Counted from the stretch's first letter, positions 19,134 to 27,521 are shown. The stretch: DNA of 64,000 bases from Thermoanaerobaculum sp. (GCA_021154885.1 JAJKHS010000159.1:21616-85615), one strand, 5' to 3'. The notes: a model not told the origin generated them from the letters alone. Translations and numbers: made by a program.

Positions 19134-20797
19134 AGCCCATGGTCCAACCGACGAAGAAGCCGCTGCCGGCGAACGAGCCTGAACCCACGGGGCTGCGCAA
19201 GTGGGGGAGCCTGCTCGTCCTCTCGCTGGCGCTGGCGATCATTATCATCGACACCACGCTGCTCAACGTGTCGCTGGAGACGCTCATCCGCGAGCTGCAC
19301 ACGACGCTCCAGAGCCTGCAGTGGGTCATCTCCGCCTACTCGCTGACGCTTGCCGCGCTGACGGTCACTGGCGGACGCCTCGGCGACATCTTCGGCCGCA
19401 AGCGGATGTTCCGGCTCGGCGCGTTCCTTTTCGCCATCGGCTCGTTCATCGCCTCGATCAGCCGCTCCGTGCCGACGCTGATCCTGGGCGAATCGATCAT
19501 CGAAGGGATCGGCGCGGCGCTGATGATGCCGGCCACCGCCTCGCTGCTGGTGGCGAAGTATCGCGGCCACGACCGTGCCATCGCCTTCGGCATTTGGGGA
19601 GGCGTCGCCGCGGCGGCCTCCGCGGTGGGGCCGATTCTCGGCGGCTTCCTGACCACCCACTTCAGTTGGCGCTGGGGCTTCCGCATCAACGTCGGCGTCG
19701 TCGCCCTGCTGCTGGCCGGTTCCTCGATCCTCGGCGACGAGCCGGCGGCCGGCCGGAAGACGATCGACTGGGTGGGCGTCTTCCTCTCAGCGCTCGGGCT
19801 CTTTGCCATCGTCTTCGGCATCATCGAGGCGTCTTCGTACGGGTGGCTCCACGCGCTCAAGCCGTTCGCCGTCGGCGGCTGGGAGCTCGACCTCGGCGGC
19901 CTCTCGATCGTCCCCTTCTCCATTTTCGCCGGGCTGCTGATCCTTGCCGGCTTCGCCGTCTGGGAGTGGCACGTCGAGCGCGGCGCCGGCGTGCCGATCG
20001 TCTCGCTGCGTATCTTTCAGAACCGCAGTTTCGTCGCCGGCGCCTCGGTCGTCGGCGTGATGATGCTGGCCCAGAACGGCGTCATCTTTTCCTTGCCGGT
20101 CTTCCTGCAGTCGGTGCGGAACCTCGACGCCTTTCACACCGGGCTCATGCTCCTGCCGATGTCGCTCCTGCTGCTCATCGTCTCGCCGAGCGCCGCAGTG
20201 CTGACGAAGAGAGTTCCTCCCAAGCGGCTGGTGCAGGCCGGTCTCGTCGTCAACTGCATCGCTCTCCTTGCATTGCGGTGGGCGCTCGGCGTCGACACTC
20301 CCCTGACGGCGCTCGTCCCAGGCCTGGCACTCTATGGGATCGGCCTGGGGCTCGTGCTGTCGCAGATCAACAACCTGACCCTTTCGTCCGTGCCGGTCGC
20401 GGAGGCGGGCGAGGCCTCCGGCGTCACCAACACGTTCCGCCAGATCGGCTCGTCGCTGGGCGCGGCGATCATCGGCTCGGTCCTCCTCACCTCGATCGTC
20501 GTCGACCTCCAGGCGGCGGTGGGCGCGAGCCCGCAGATCCCGCCGTCCGCCAAGCCGGCGATCGACAGCATGCTCCGCCAGCAGTCCTCCAGCCTCGCCT
20601 TCGGTGCCGGCGGCCTGTTCGATCAGCTGCCGCCCGCAATGCGCGACGAGATGATCGCCGCCCGCCGCGTCGCCACGACGAACGGCAACCGCAAGGCACT
20701 CCTCTACGGCGCCGGTTTCATTCTCCTTGGTCTCCTCGTCTCGACCCGGCTCCCGCTGCGTGTGCCGGAGCAGGAAGGGCGGCCCCCGAAAGCCTGA
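19130..20797 (+). CDS. MFS transporter, DHA2 (EmrB/QacA) family
   Basis: The 555-aa membrane protein overlaps the ligase by four bases (ATGA). It shows about 14 membrane segments. Signature motifs are IIIIDTTLLNVSLETL (helix 1, motif D1), GGRLGDIFGRKRMF (motif A) and the helix-5 motif C region ASAVGPILGGFL. DHA2 proteins are proton-driven exporters of drugs or metabolites. Its place directly after a hydroxycinnamate-type ligase suggests export or uptake of a related aromatic compound, which is inference. The C-terminal ~90 residues contain a long loop and a last helix. Confidence 0.9.
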   Translation: MKPMVQPTKKPLPANEPEPTGLRKWGSLLVLSLALAIIIIDTTLLNVSLETLIRELHTTLQSLQWVISAYSLTLAALTVTGGRLGDIFGRKRMFRLGAFLFAIGSFIASISRSVPTLILGESIIEGIGAALMMPATASLLVAKYRGHDRAIAFGIWGGVAAAASAVGPILGGFLTTHFSWRWGFRINVGVVALLLAGSSILGDEPAAGRKTIDWVGVFLSALGLFAIVFGIIEASSYGWLHALKPFAVGGWELDLGGLSIVPFSIFAGLLILAGFAVWEWHVERGAGVPIVSLRIFQNRSFVAGASVVGVMMLAQNGVIFSLPVFLQSVRNLDAFHTGLMLLPMSLLLLIVSPSAAVLTKRVPPKRLVQAGLVVNCIALLALRWALGVDTPLTALVPGLALYGIGLGLVLSQINNLTLSSVPVAEAGEASGVTNTFRQIGSSLGAAIIGSVLLTSIVVDLQAAVGASPQIPPSAKPAIDSMLRQQSSSLAFGAGGLFDQLPPAMRDEMIAARRVATTNGNRKALLYGAGFILLGLLVSTRLPLRVPEQEGRPPKA

Positions 20798-20815
20798 GTC
20801 GTGCCAGAATACCGT

Positions 20816-21190
20816 ATGGCCAAAGATCCGCTCGAAGCCCTGCGAAAGCTTTGTCTGGCCCTGCCGGAGACCACTGAACGGATCAGCCATGGCGAGCCGG
20901 CATGGTTCGTGCGTGGCAAGAAGACGTTCGTCATGTATGCCAACCATCACCACGACGACCGGCTGGCGTTCTGGTGCGCGGCGCCGGACGGCGCGCAGGA
21001 GGCGCGAGTCGGCGCGAGCCCCGAGCGGTTTTTCGTTCCCCCCTACGTTGGTCACCGCGGCTGGCTCGGCGTGTTTCTGGACGTGCCGGTCGACTGGGAT
21101 GAGGTGTCTGACCTGGTGACGGATGCCTACCGCGTGGTCGCCCCCAAGCGGTTGCTGGCCGAGCTGGACGCGCGGGAGGCGTCGCGTTGA
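20816..21190 (+). CDS. MmcQ/YjbR family protein
   Basis: ATG 20816 (MAKDPLEALRKLCLALP) gives 124 aa; a GTG five codons upstream is an alternative. The family fold is clear: ALPETTERISHGEPAWFVRGKKTFVMY, then an ERFFVPPYVGHRGWLGVFLD core and a LVTDAYRVVAPKRL C-terminal helix. MmcQ/YjbR proteins are small double-wing fold proteins, often annotated as DNA-binding, without a settled function. It lies 18 bp after the exporter and overlaps the thioesterase, so it is in the same transcription unit. Confidence 0.8.
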   Translation: MAKDPLEALRKLCLALPETTERISHGEPAWFVRGKKTFVMYANHHHDDRLAFWCAAPDGAQEARVGASPERFFVPPYVGHRGWLGVFLDVPVDWDEVSDLVTDAYRVVAPKRLLAELDAREASR

Positions 21191-21648
21191 ACGCCGTGAC
21201 CGTATCGCCGGACGCTCCGGGCCCCACGCCCGGACGCTTCCGGGTCAGCGAGTACGTGCGCTGGGGCGACGTCGACCTCGCCGGCATCATCTGCTACGGC
21301 GCCTACGTCCGCTTTTTCGAGATCGCCGAGACCGAGCTCTTCCGCGCCATCGGCTTTCCCTTCTCACAGCTCTTCGAAAGGTTTGATTTCTGGCTGCCGC
21401 GAGCCCAGCTCCACTTCGAGTTCCGCCGGCCCGCTCTGCTTGACGAGCGGCTCGACGTCGAGGTATGGATCGGCAAGATCGGCAACTCGTCTTTGCGTCT
21501 CCAGTTCGAGGTGCGCAAGACCACTCCGGAGCGCGAGCTGACGGCCGAAGGCTACGCCGTCCTGGTGGCGGTGGCGAGGCGCGACCTGCGGCCGATCCCG
21601 CTGCCGCCGGATCTCGTCGCGGCGCTCGCGCCCTATCGCGCGGATTGA
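21187..21648 (+). CDS. Acyl-CoA thioesterase, 4HBT hotdog family
   Basis: The start is TTG 21187, which overlaps the stop of the previous gene (TTGA); GTG 21196 is an in-frame alternative. The 153-aa product has the hotdog thioesterase signature RWGDVDLAGIICYGAYVRFFE, in which the Asp at about residue 28 is the usual catalytic acid, followed by the strands LDERLDVEVWIGKIGNSS and LTAEGYAVLVAV. It probably hydrolyses acyl- or aroyl-CoA and could recycle CoA from the ligase product of this operon. It is the last gene of the five-gene run starting at 16040. Confidence 0.8.
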   Translation: MNAVTVSPDAPGPTPGRFRVSEYVRWGDVDLAGIICYGAYVRFFEIAETELFRAIGFPFSQLFERFDFWLPRAQLHFEFRRPALLDERLDVEVWIGKIGNSSLRLQFEVRKTTPERELTAEGYAVLVAVARRDLRPIPLPPDLVAALAPYRAD

Positions 21649-21652
21649 AATA

Positions 21653-21675
21653 GCCCTGGGGCAAGCTCCCAGGGC
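21653..21675. terminator. Hairpin between convergent genes
   Basis: GCCCTGGG (21653-21660) pairs perfectly with CCCAGGGC (21668-21675) across a 7-base loop, directly after the thioesterase stop and before the stop of the opposite-strand gene. There is no long T-run on either side, so it is a weak bidirectional terminator candidate. Confidence 0.45.
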
Positions 21676-21697
21676 CTCGTCTCCATTGTCAAACTGT

Positions 21698-22585
21698 TCA
21701 ACCGGGCGGTAGGAACGTGCCCTTGGCCACCGGTACGCAGAGCTTGTGCGAGCTGGTGACGAGAACGGTTTCCGTCGGCAACCCCATGGCACGCAGCACG
21801 GGATTGAGATGGGTCAGCGTGAGGGTCTTGTTGAGCGCCAGACCGTCGATGTTGTAGCACAGGACGTCGGAGTATTGGATGATCTGGAATACGGTCGTCG
21901 GCGGCTGCTGCATGTTCTTGGTCACCGGCACGCAGAGTTGGACCGGGTTGGGCGGCGCCAGGAAATTCACGGTCTCGAGGGGAAGGGTGCTGAAGAGCGG
22001 GTTGAGGTGGTTCAGGTTGACCCGCTTGCCGCTCGGGTTCGCCTGGCTGTCGATGCGGTAGCACTTGACGTCCAGATTGGAGACGAGCGGCAGGACGGAC
22101 GAAGGAGGAACCACGTTGTTCTTCTGCACCGGTACGCAGAGCTGCTGCGGCTCGCGGACGGTGACGTCATCCGTCGGGCCGAGCAGGCTCGCGATCACCG
22201 GATTGAGCTGCGTCAAGTGGACCGGCAGGTTGAGAGGGGAGCCGGTGATGCCATAGCACTTCCAGTCGACGAACTGGATGAAGGGCCGGGAGGTCGACGA
22301 CGGCGGCGTCGAGTTCTTGAAGACGGGAACGCAGAGGTCCTGCGGCTCCTTGAGGGTCACGATCTCGAAGGGCACGTGTTGCTGGACGAAGAATGGATTG
22401 AGGTGATCCAGCCGCAGGCTGATGTTCAGGGGCGGCTGATTGGGGATCTTGTAGCACCGGACGTCGAGGTTGCTGACGAAGTCCTTCGGCGTCGGCAGCG
22501 GCTGGCCACAGATCGCGGCCGGGAGAGCGACGAGCGTCAGGAGGAGAAATCCTCCTGTCGTGATCTGACGGATGAGCTTGCTCAT
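21698..22585 (-). CDS. Exported protein with four tandem DUF7450-like repeats
   Basis: ATG 22585 follows AAGGAGG and begins a signal peptide (MSKLIRQITTGGFLLLTLVALP). The mature 270 residues are four repeats of about 62-68 aa. Each starts with a CY pair (VRCYKI, WKCYGI, VKCYRI, VLCYNI), passes through an L-x-HLNP or LTQLNP segment and ends in LCVPVxKN. Two cysteines per repeat suggest one disulfide each. The CYK...LCxPVxK spacing recalls the DUF7450 family of exported proteins. Role unknown; probably a surface or periplasmic adhesive module. Confidence 0.8.
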   Translation of the reverse strand: MSKLIRQITTGGFLLLTLVALPAAICGQPLPTPKDFVSNLDVRCYKIPNQPPLNISLRLDHLNPFFVQQHVPFEIVTLKEPQDLCVPVFKNSTPPSSTSRPFIQFVDWKCYGITGSPLNLPVHLTQLNPVIASLLGPTDDVTVREPQQLCVPVQKNNVVPPSSVLPLVSNLDVKCYRIDSQANPSGKRVNLNHLNPLFSTLPLETVNFLAPPNPVQLCVPVTKNMQQPPTTVFQIIQYSDVLCYNIDGLALNKTLTLTHLNPVLRAMGLPTETVLVTSSHKLCVPVAKGTFLPPG

Positions 22586-22770
22586 ACCACCTCCTTGCTG
22601 CTCCGGGGGAGCAGCAGTCGAACAGGTTGTAGAGGTGGCCACCTTCTGACTTCAGAGATCTCTACAAAAGTATTGGTGCTGCTGCGCGGTGAAAGGGGAC
22701 AACGCGAGCCGCGCCGCCGCGCCGGTCGAGGACCCGGCGGGCGGCGTTCGACCGCAGCACGAGCCTGAGG

Positions 22771-23139
22771 CTAACGCAGGCCGGGTTTCAGATACCGCCG
22801 TTGCAGCTCCGGCACCGTCATCGGCCCCAGCCGCACGAGGAGCGCGGTGGAGCCTCCGGCGGTGTCCTGCCGGTAAGTGATGTAGCCGGTATCGCCGGTG
22901 CGCAGGTCCGCCAGCCGCAGGGGCTTGCCCTGTTCGTCGCGGTAGGCGGTCTGCGCGGTCACCTGCATCAGGAGCGTCACCTCGGTCGGGCGCTTGAGCA
23001 CGATCCGGCCGTGGGCCGCGTCGATCGAGGAGAGGATGAAGAACTCCTCGCGATCGGTAGGGACCGGAGCGGCGGAGACCGCCGTCTCAAGGCCGGTCCC
23101 GGCCAAGAGAAGGAACGCGATCAGGAGGCGGCTCTTCAT
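22771..23139 (-). CDS. Small exported protein paired with efflux adaptor
   Basis: The 122-aa product has a signal peptide (MKSRLLIAFLLLAGTGLETAVSA) and a beta-rich mature part with GRIVLKRPTEVTLLMQVTAQT and LADLRTGDTGYITYR, reminiscent of small OB-like exported proteins. Its ATG overlaps the stop of the adaptor gene by four bases, so the two are translated together. It may modulate the efflux assembly, but no family is firmly recognised. Confidence 0.65.
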   Translation of the reverse strand: MKSRLLIAFLLLAGTGLETAVSAAPVPTDREEFFILSSIDAAHGRIVLKRPTEVTLLMQVTAQTAYRDEQGKPLRLADLRTGDTGYITYRQDTAGGSTALLVRLGPMTVPELQRRYLKPGLR

Positions 23140-24524
23140 CGTGCTCTCCCGCCGGCCTGCCCCGGCGTCCTGGGCGGTTTCGGTCCGCCCTTCGCATTGG
23201 CGGAGCCCGGGGTCACGGCGCCGGTGATCAGGACATCTCCTTCCTTGAGATCCCCCTGCACGAGCTGCGTGTCGGCGTAGTCGGAGATCCCGATCTTCAC
23301 CGCCACCGGCTCGAGCTTGTCGCCGTTCACCAGCTTCCAGACGACCTGCTGGCCGCCGAGATGGGAGGTCCTCGCGGCATCGGGGATCGCGAATTTGCGG
23401 TAGAGCGGGTCGAGGTCCGACGCCGGCAGGTCGGGCGTGTAGGTCAGGGCGGCGTTGGGGATCTCCAGGGTGTCCTCGGCGTGACCGGTCGGGATCGTGA
23501 CGTAGGCTGTCTCGCCCGGGAGGAGCCGCTCGTCGAGGTTTTCGAAGTCGATCACCGTGTCGTAGGTGACGACGTTCTGCACGATGTAAGCGTTCAGGCG
23601 GATGGCGCTCACCCGGCCGTGGAACAATTCGTTGGGAAAGGCGTCGACCTGGAAGGTGGCGTCGCCGCCGACCTTGATGAAGCCGGTGTCCGATTCGTCC
23701 GTCTTGGCGTAGACCTGCATGCGCTTCAGATCCTGGGCGATGGTGAAGAGGTTGGGCGCCTGGAGCGAGGCGGCGACGGACTGGCCGACCGTAACGTTTT
23801 TGGCCACCACCGTACCCTCGGTGGGGGAGACGATCGTCGTATATCGCAGGTTCGCTTCCGCCTGCTGCAAGGCCCCCTGCATCGCCGCGACCTCGGCCCG
23901 CGCCTGCTCGACCTGTGCCACCGCCTCTTTGTACTGGGCCTTCGCCTGGTTCACCTGGGCCTTGGCCGCCCGGGTGGAGGCCTCGGACTGGTCGAGCGTC
24001 GACTGGCTCAGATCCCGCTGGTCGATGGGGATCAGCCCCTGGCCGTAGAGCTTGGCGAGGCGCTGGGAGTTGGCCCGCGCGTAGGCGGAGTCGGCCTGCA
24101 TCTTGGCGACGTTGGCCTCGTCCGTCTCGATCTGCGCCTGGCTGGAGCCGAGGCCCGCCTGGAGGTGCCGCAGATTCGCCTCGGCGCTGGCCAGATTGCC
24201 GCGGGCCGTGACCATCTGCGCCTCGTAGACGGCCGGGTCGAGCTGCGCCAGGACCTGCCCGGCGCGCACCCGCGTGTTGAAATCGGCGAAGACGAGCTTC
24301 ACGGTCCCCGAGACGTAGGAGCCGACGGGGACCGTGGTCAGTGGATTGATGGTCCCCGTGGCCTCCACCGCCGAGGTGAGGGAGCCGCGCTGCACCGGAG
24401 CCGTGAGGTATTGCGGCGGCTGCGACCTGCCCCCGATCCAGAAGCCGAGGAGGAGGATGGCGGCGAGAGCGCCGGCGGCGAGGAGGACGAGGCGCCGCGA
24501 AAGGCGTGGGATTGCGCTGGACAT
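23136..24524 (-). CDS. HlyD/MacA-type periplasmic adaptor of an efflux system
   Basis: The 462-aa product has an N-terminal membrane anchor (LVLLAAGALAAILLLGFWIGG), a lipoyl/barrel-sandwich half (SYVSGTVKLVFADFNTRVRAGQVLA), a long alpha-hairpin rich in Ala, Gln and Glu (residues ~95-215) and the second barrel-sandwich half TIVSPTEGTVVAKNVTVGQSV. Such proteins bridge an inner-membrane pump and an outer-membrane channel. The start lies only 20 bp from the start of the divergent MacB-type permease, which supports a joint function. No outer-membrane factor gene is nearby. Confidence 0.88.
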   Translation of the reverse strand: MSSAIPRLSRRLVLLAAGALAAILLLGFWIGGRSQPPQYLTAPVQRGSLTSAVEATGTINPLTTVPVGSYVSGTVKLVFADFNTRVRAGQVLAQLDPAVYEAQMVTARGNLASAEANLRHLQAGLGSSQAQIETDEANVAKMQADSAYARANSQRLAKLYGQGLIPIDQRDLSQSTLDQSEASTRAAKAQVNQAKAQYKEAVAQVEQARAEVAAMQGALQQAEANLRYTTIVSPTEGTVVAKNVTVGQSVAASLQAPNLFTIAQDLKRMQVYAKTDESDTGFIKVGGDATFQVDAFPNELFHGRVSAIRLNAYIVQNVVTYDTVIDFENLDERLLPGETAYVTIPTGHAEDTLEIPNAALTYTPDLPASDLDPLYRKFAIPDAARTSHLGGQQVVWKLVNGDKLEPVAVKIGISDYADTQLVQGDLKEGDVLITGAVTPGSANAKGGPKPPRTPGQAGGRAR

Positions 24525-24544
24525 GGGGGTATCATACCCAAACC

Positions 24545-25762
24545 ATGGACCTCGGCACCCTTCTCCCCGAAGCCTTGGGCGCGATGGCGTCCAACAAGCT
24601 GCGCACCGGGCTCACCATGCTCGGCATCACCATCGGCATCGCCGCGGTCATCTGCACCGTCGCCATCGGCGAGGGAGGCTCGAACCGGGTGCGCGAGCAG
24701 TTCCAGGGTCTGGGCGACAACTTCATCTGGGTCGAGGCGGGCAGCCGCAACTTCCAGGGGGTGCGCACGGGCTCCGGCAACACCAAGACCCTGACCGTGC
24801 GGGACGCGCAGGCGATCCGCGAAGCCATCCCGCTGATCAAGAGCGTGGCGCCCAACGTCGACGCCCGGGTGCAGGTGGTCTATGGCAATCAGAACTGGTC
24901 CACCGGTTATCGCGGGGTCTCGCCGGAGTACCTGGCCATCCGCCGCTGGACGGTGGCGAAGGGCGCCTCCTTCACCCACCAGGACGTGACGCTCTCGGCC
25001 AACGTCTGCCTGCTCGGCCGCACCACGGCCGAGGCGCTCTTCGGCGGCGCGGACCCGATCGGTAAAAAGATCCGCCTCGGCAATCAGCCGTTCCGGGTGA
25101 TCGGCATCCTCGCGCCCAAGGGGGAGACCGCCACGGGCCAGGACCAGGACGACACGATCCTCATGCCTTTCACCACGGCGCTGCACAAGCTCAAGGGGAC
25201 CAGTTGGCTCGACGACATCGTGTGCTCGGCAATCACGCCAGAGGCCATCCGCCCTGCCAAGGAGCAGATCGTCCGCCTGCTGCGCCAGCGCCACCACCTG
25301 CGTCCCGGAGCGCCCGACGACTTCAACCTGCGCAGCCCCGAGGAGATCCTCCAGGCGCAGCAGGAGACGAGCCGCACGTTCACGCTGCTCCTGGCGAGCA
25401 TCGCCTCGGTCTCGCTGCTGGTGGGCGGCATCGGAATCATGAACATCATGTTCGTCACCGTCACCGAGCGCACCCGGGAGATCGGCGTCCGCCGCGCCGT
25501 GGGGGCGACGCGGGGAAGCGTTCAGACGCAGTTCCTGCTCGAGGCGGTGCTGCTCTGTGCCCTGAGCGGCACCGTCGGCGTCCTGCTGGGCGTCGTCGCC
25601 TCCAGCATCTTTTCGAACGTCCTCGGCTGGACGATGATCATCCCGCCACGCGCCATCCTCATCGCCGTCGTTTTTTCCTGTCTGATCGGTATCGGCTTCG
25701 GCTTCTACCCGGCCCGCAAAGCGGCGCTGCTCGATCCGATCGACGCTTTGCGCTACGAGTAG
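24545..25762 (+). CDS. MacB/FtsX-type ABC transporter permease
   Basis: ATG 24545 is chosen; the 13-codon extension upstream runs into the divergent gene. The 405-aa product has the MacB layout: helix near residues 18-40 (LTMLGITIGIAAVICTVAIG), a large periplasmic MacB_PCD domain, and three C-terminal helices with GGIGIMNIMFVTVTERTREIG and VRRAVGATRG, the FtsX coupling segment. No ATPase domain is fused and no ATPase gene is adjacent, so the nucleotide-binding subunit must come from elsewhere. A diverged fragment of a second permease gene lies at 27043-27111. Confidence 0.88.
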   Translation: MDLGTLLPEALGAMASNKLRTGLTMLGITIGIAAVICTVAIGEGGSNRVREQFQGLGDNFIWVEAGSRNFQGVRTGSGNTKTLTVRDAQAIREAIPLIKSVAPNVDARVQVVYGNQNWSTGYRGVSPEYLAIRRWTVAKGASFTHQDVTLSANVCLLGRTTAEALFGGADPIGKKIRLGNQPFRVIGILAPKGETATGQDQDDTILMPFTTALHKLKGTSWLDDIVCSAITPEAIRPAKEQIVRLLRQRHHLRPGAPDDFNLRSPEEILQAQQETSRTFTLLLASIASVSLLVGGIGIMNIMFVTVTERTREIGVRRAVGATRGSVQTQFLLEAVLLCALSGTVGVLLGVVASSIFSNVLGWTMIIPPRAILIAVVFSCLIGIGFGFYPARKAALLDPIDALRYE

Positions 25763-25772
25763 GTGAAGGGCC

Positions 25773-25807
25773 CTCTCATGAAGAGGATTTGTCTTCGAGC
25801 GCAGCGC
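25773..25807 (+). pseudogene. Remnant of a YoeB-type toxin gene start; first copy of a ~35-bp direct repeat
   Basis: This stretch matches the first bases of the truncated toxin gene at 27409-27442: both read CTCTCATGAAGAGGAT, then GTCTTCGAGCG and AGCGC. Here one extra T follows GGAT, which breaks the frame that would otherwise read MKRIVFERSA. It lies 11 bp after the permease stop. With the copy at 27.4 kb it brackets the DUF6236-like gene and the antitoxin, which suggests duplication or recombination in this spot. Confidence 0.6.
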
Positions 25808-25841
25808 TGTACATTGTGGGAGATTGTGGAGGAAATAGCCA

Positions 25842-27035
25842 GTGTCAACAGAACCTTCGCAGACAAACTATGGCGAGGCTCTCTACCATCCGCATATTCA
25901 CGTCAGAGACGTGGACTGGTTGAAGTCCGCAATACTCTACTGGGATAGCGTGCGTCGCATCGTGCCGGCGAACTTTCCTCCCGATGAGGCCGACCCGGAC
26001 TTGGACAAGGATGTTCGTCGATTGGTGCTGGAGCGGCCGGATCTCCTCCCCCGAACACCTCCGACGAAGTACGTAGACGCCGCGATAGCGAAATTCATCG
26101 ACTGCTCACGTCACTTCCAAGGACCACCAGGCACCCAGCTGGATCAGTCCGGTAGGAGTGCCATCTTCGACATGGTCCAGGGGGCATATCAGCGCATCAC
26201 GGGTGCCAAAGAAATGGACCGTAGTGGCCTCAAGGAATTGCTTGATAATTTGTTAAAAGATAGTCGAGGCAGCGCGGAAGTAGACATGTGGGACAGCAAG
26301 ATGAGTGGTGAGTTCGGAGCCTTACTACGGGAAGCAGGCTTGCTGCGCGACGACGATACTACAGGCTATGTCTGGGTACAGAAGGCCGCCGCCGACCTCT
26401 ACATGATCTGCCTGGCAACAGTAATGAGCGAGAACATATGTTCTCCGCTGATAACCTACAAACCGGAGTACGCGGATGTTGGCAAGTACTTAGACCTTGG
26501 GGTGCCACAACAGCCACAGGACTCCCGAATCAGCATGCTTTTGGAGCTCGATCTTCCTTTCCCGGCGCGGGAAGAACTACATGAGATATCGCTCTCAAGA
26601 ATCCTGCAAGTGCATGATAAGACAGAAACCGAACGCAGGAATTTCCGGAAGGCGGTCGAGGACTTACTCGCGGAAGGCTCCAGGGCTCAAGGGGACGAGT
26701 ACCGATACGAGGGATTTTTGAAGGACAAGAAAAAAGATTTGGCCGAAGAATTCAGGCAGTACAAAGAAAAAATGGAGAGCTTAAGCATTAGGAGTGTCGG
26801 ATCCTTACTGAGGATAAGTGCGCCGACGGCAGTCTCAACGATCTTGACTGCCGTAGCGACTTTGGGTTTTCATGTCGACCCGTTTACCGCCACAGCGCTC
26901 GCGGGCACCGGAGCAGCCCTGTCTGGCGTAACGTGGTGGGGTGAAGTTCGGCAACAGCGTCGTGAAGCGATCGAGAATTTCCCTTACCATTATCTTTTAA
27001 CGCTCGAAAAGGAACTACCACCTTCGCACTCTTAG
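25842..27035 (+). CDS. DUF6236-like protein, 397 aa
   Basis: ATG or near-cognate start at 25842 (MSTEPSQTNYGEALYHPHIH); a GTGGAGG-like sequence lies a short way upstream. The N-terminal EALYHPHIHVRDVDWLKSAILYWD with IVPANF is the hallmark of DUF6236 proteins. The middle is helical, and a coiled-coil-like stretch (KDKKKDLAEEFRQYKEKME) precedes two hydrophobic segments near residues 325-365 (AVSTILTAVATLGFHV, ATALAGTGAALSGV). Base and codon use are visibly more AT-rich than in the flanking genes, a sign of recent acquisition. Such proteins are seen in accessory regions; function unknown. Confidence 0.7.
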   Translation: MSTEPSQTNYGEALYHPHIHVRDVDWLKSAILYWDSVRRIVPANFPPDEADPDLDKDVRRLVLERPDLLPRTPPTKYVDAAIAKFIDCSRHFQGPPGTQLDQSGRSAIFDMVQGAYQRITGAKEMDRSGLKELLDNLLKDSRGSAEVDMWDSKMSGEFGALLREAGLLRDDDTTGYVWVQKAAADLYMICLATVMSENICSPLITYKPEYADVGKYLDLGVPQQPQDSRISMLLELDLPFPAREELHEISLSRILQVHDKTETERRNFRKAVEDLLAEGSRAQGDEYRYEGFLKDKKKDLAEEFRQYKEKMESLSIRSVGSLLRISAPTAVSTILTAVATLGFHVDPFTATALAGTGAALSGVTWWGEVRQQRREAIENFPYHYLLTLEKELPPSHS

Positions 27036-27042
27036 CATTCCA

Positions 27043-27111
27043 AAGGAGACGAGCCGCACCTTCACCATCCTCCTGGCGAGCATCGCGATCGACGCGTTGC
27101 GGTACGAGTAG
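27043..27111 (+). pseudogene. Internally deleted 3' fragment of a second MacB-type permease gene
   Basis: The 69 bases read KETSRTFTILLASIA then IDALRYE and stop. The first part matches the intact permease at 25362-25404 (39 of 43 bases) and the second matches its very end, 25739-25762 (22 of 24), with the ~330 bp between them missing. The divergence of about 9% shows it came from a paralogue or an old duplicate and is not a copying error. It closes the accessory island on the right. Confidence 0.75.
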
Positions 27112-27177
27112 GCGGACGAGATCTAATGGTGACAAGTGATTTGCGACGTCTCGGAACCGGTCCAGGGAGAACCAACA

Positions 27178-27417
27178 ATGTACACGATCTACAAGCTTCG
27201 CGCTGACGAGCTTGATCAACGTTTCCTCGACACGCTCAAGCATCAATTCCAGGACCGCGAAATTGAAATCCTCGTCGCCGAGGCGGCCGATGTCGCGGAG
27301 GACGAGACGGCATACCTCCTTCGCTCTCCCGCCAATCGCGAGCGGCTGTTGCGAGCAATCGAGAACGTATCCCAAGGGCGGAATCTCGAAGTGGTCGATC
27401 TCGGCGAACTCTCATGA
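27178..27417 (+). CDS. Antitoxin of a YoeB-type toxin-antitoxin pair
   Basis: The 79-aa product begins MYTIYKLRADELDQRFLDTL and ends LLRSPANRERLLRAIENVSQGRNLEVVDL. That combination of start and C-terminal AIENxxxGxNLxxVDL is typical of the antitoxin that partners Txe/YoeB toxins. AGGGAGA lies upstream. The stop overlaps the ATG of the toxin remnant by four bases, the classic arrangement. It looks intact even though the toxin is not, so it may now be a solitary antitoxin. Confidence 0.75.
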   Translation: MYTIYKLRADELDQRFLDTLKHQFQDREIEILVAEAADVAEDETAYLLRSPANRERLLRAIENVSQGRNLEVVDLGELS

Positions 27418-27494
27418 AGAGGATCGTCTTCGAGCGGAGCGCGTTTGATCAGGATTCAGTGACGATCATCGCCTGCAAGTACCACTACCTCTGA
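27414..27494 (+). pseudogene. YoeB/Txe-type toxin with internal deletion, 26 aa left
   Basis: The frame starts MKRIVFERSAFDQ, the expected N-terminus of a YoeB/Txe toxin, and continues directly with DSVTIIACKYHYL, the expected C-terminus (family ends read ILIISCKYHY). About 55 internal residues, including most of the RelE-like fold, are missing while the frame stays open. The result cannot fold as an mRNA interferase, though the C-terminal His and Tyr are kept. It overlaps the antitoxin stop by four bases. Confidence 0.75.
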
Positions 27495-27521
27495 GCCGTA
27501 TACTCCTCCCGGAGGACTCTT

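Noticed and set aside
25763..25948. A 61-codon frame starting GTG directly after the permease stop
   Set aside because: It is the toxin-start remnant read in the shifted frame and has no coding signal beyond it.
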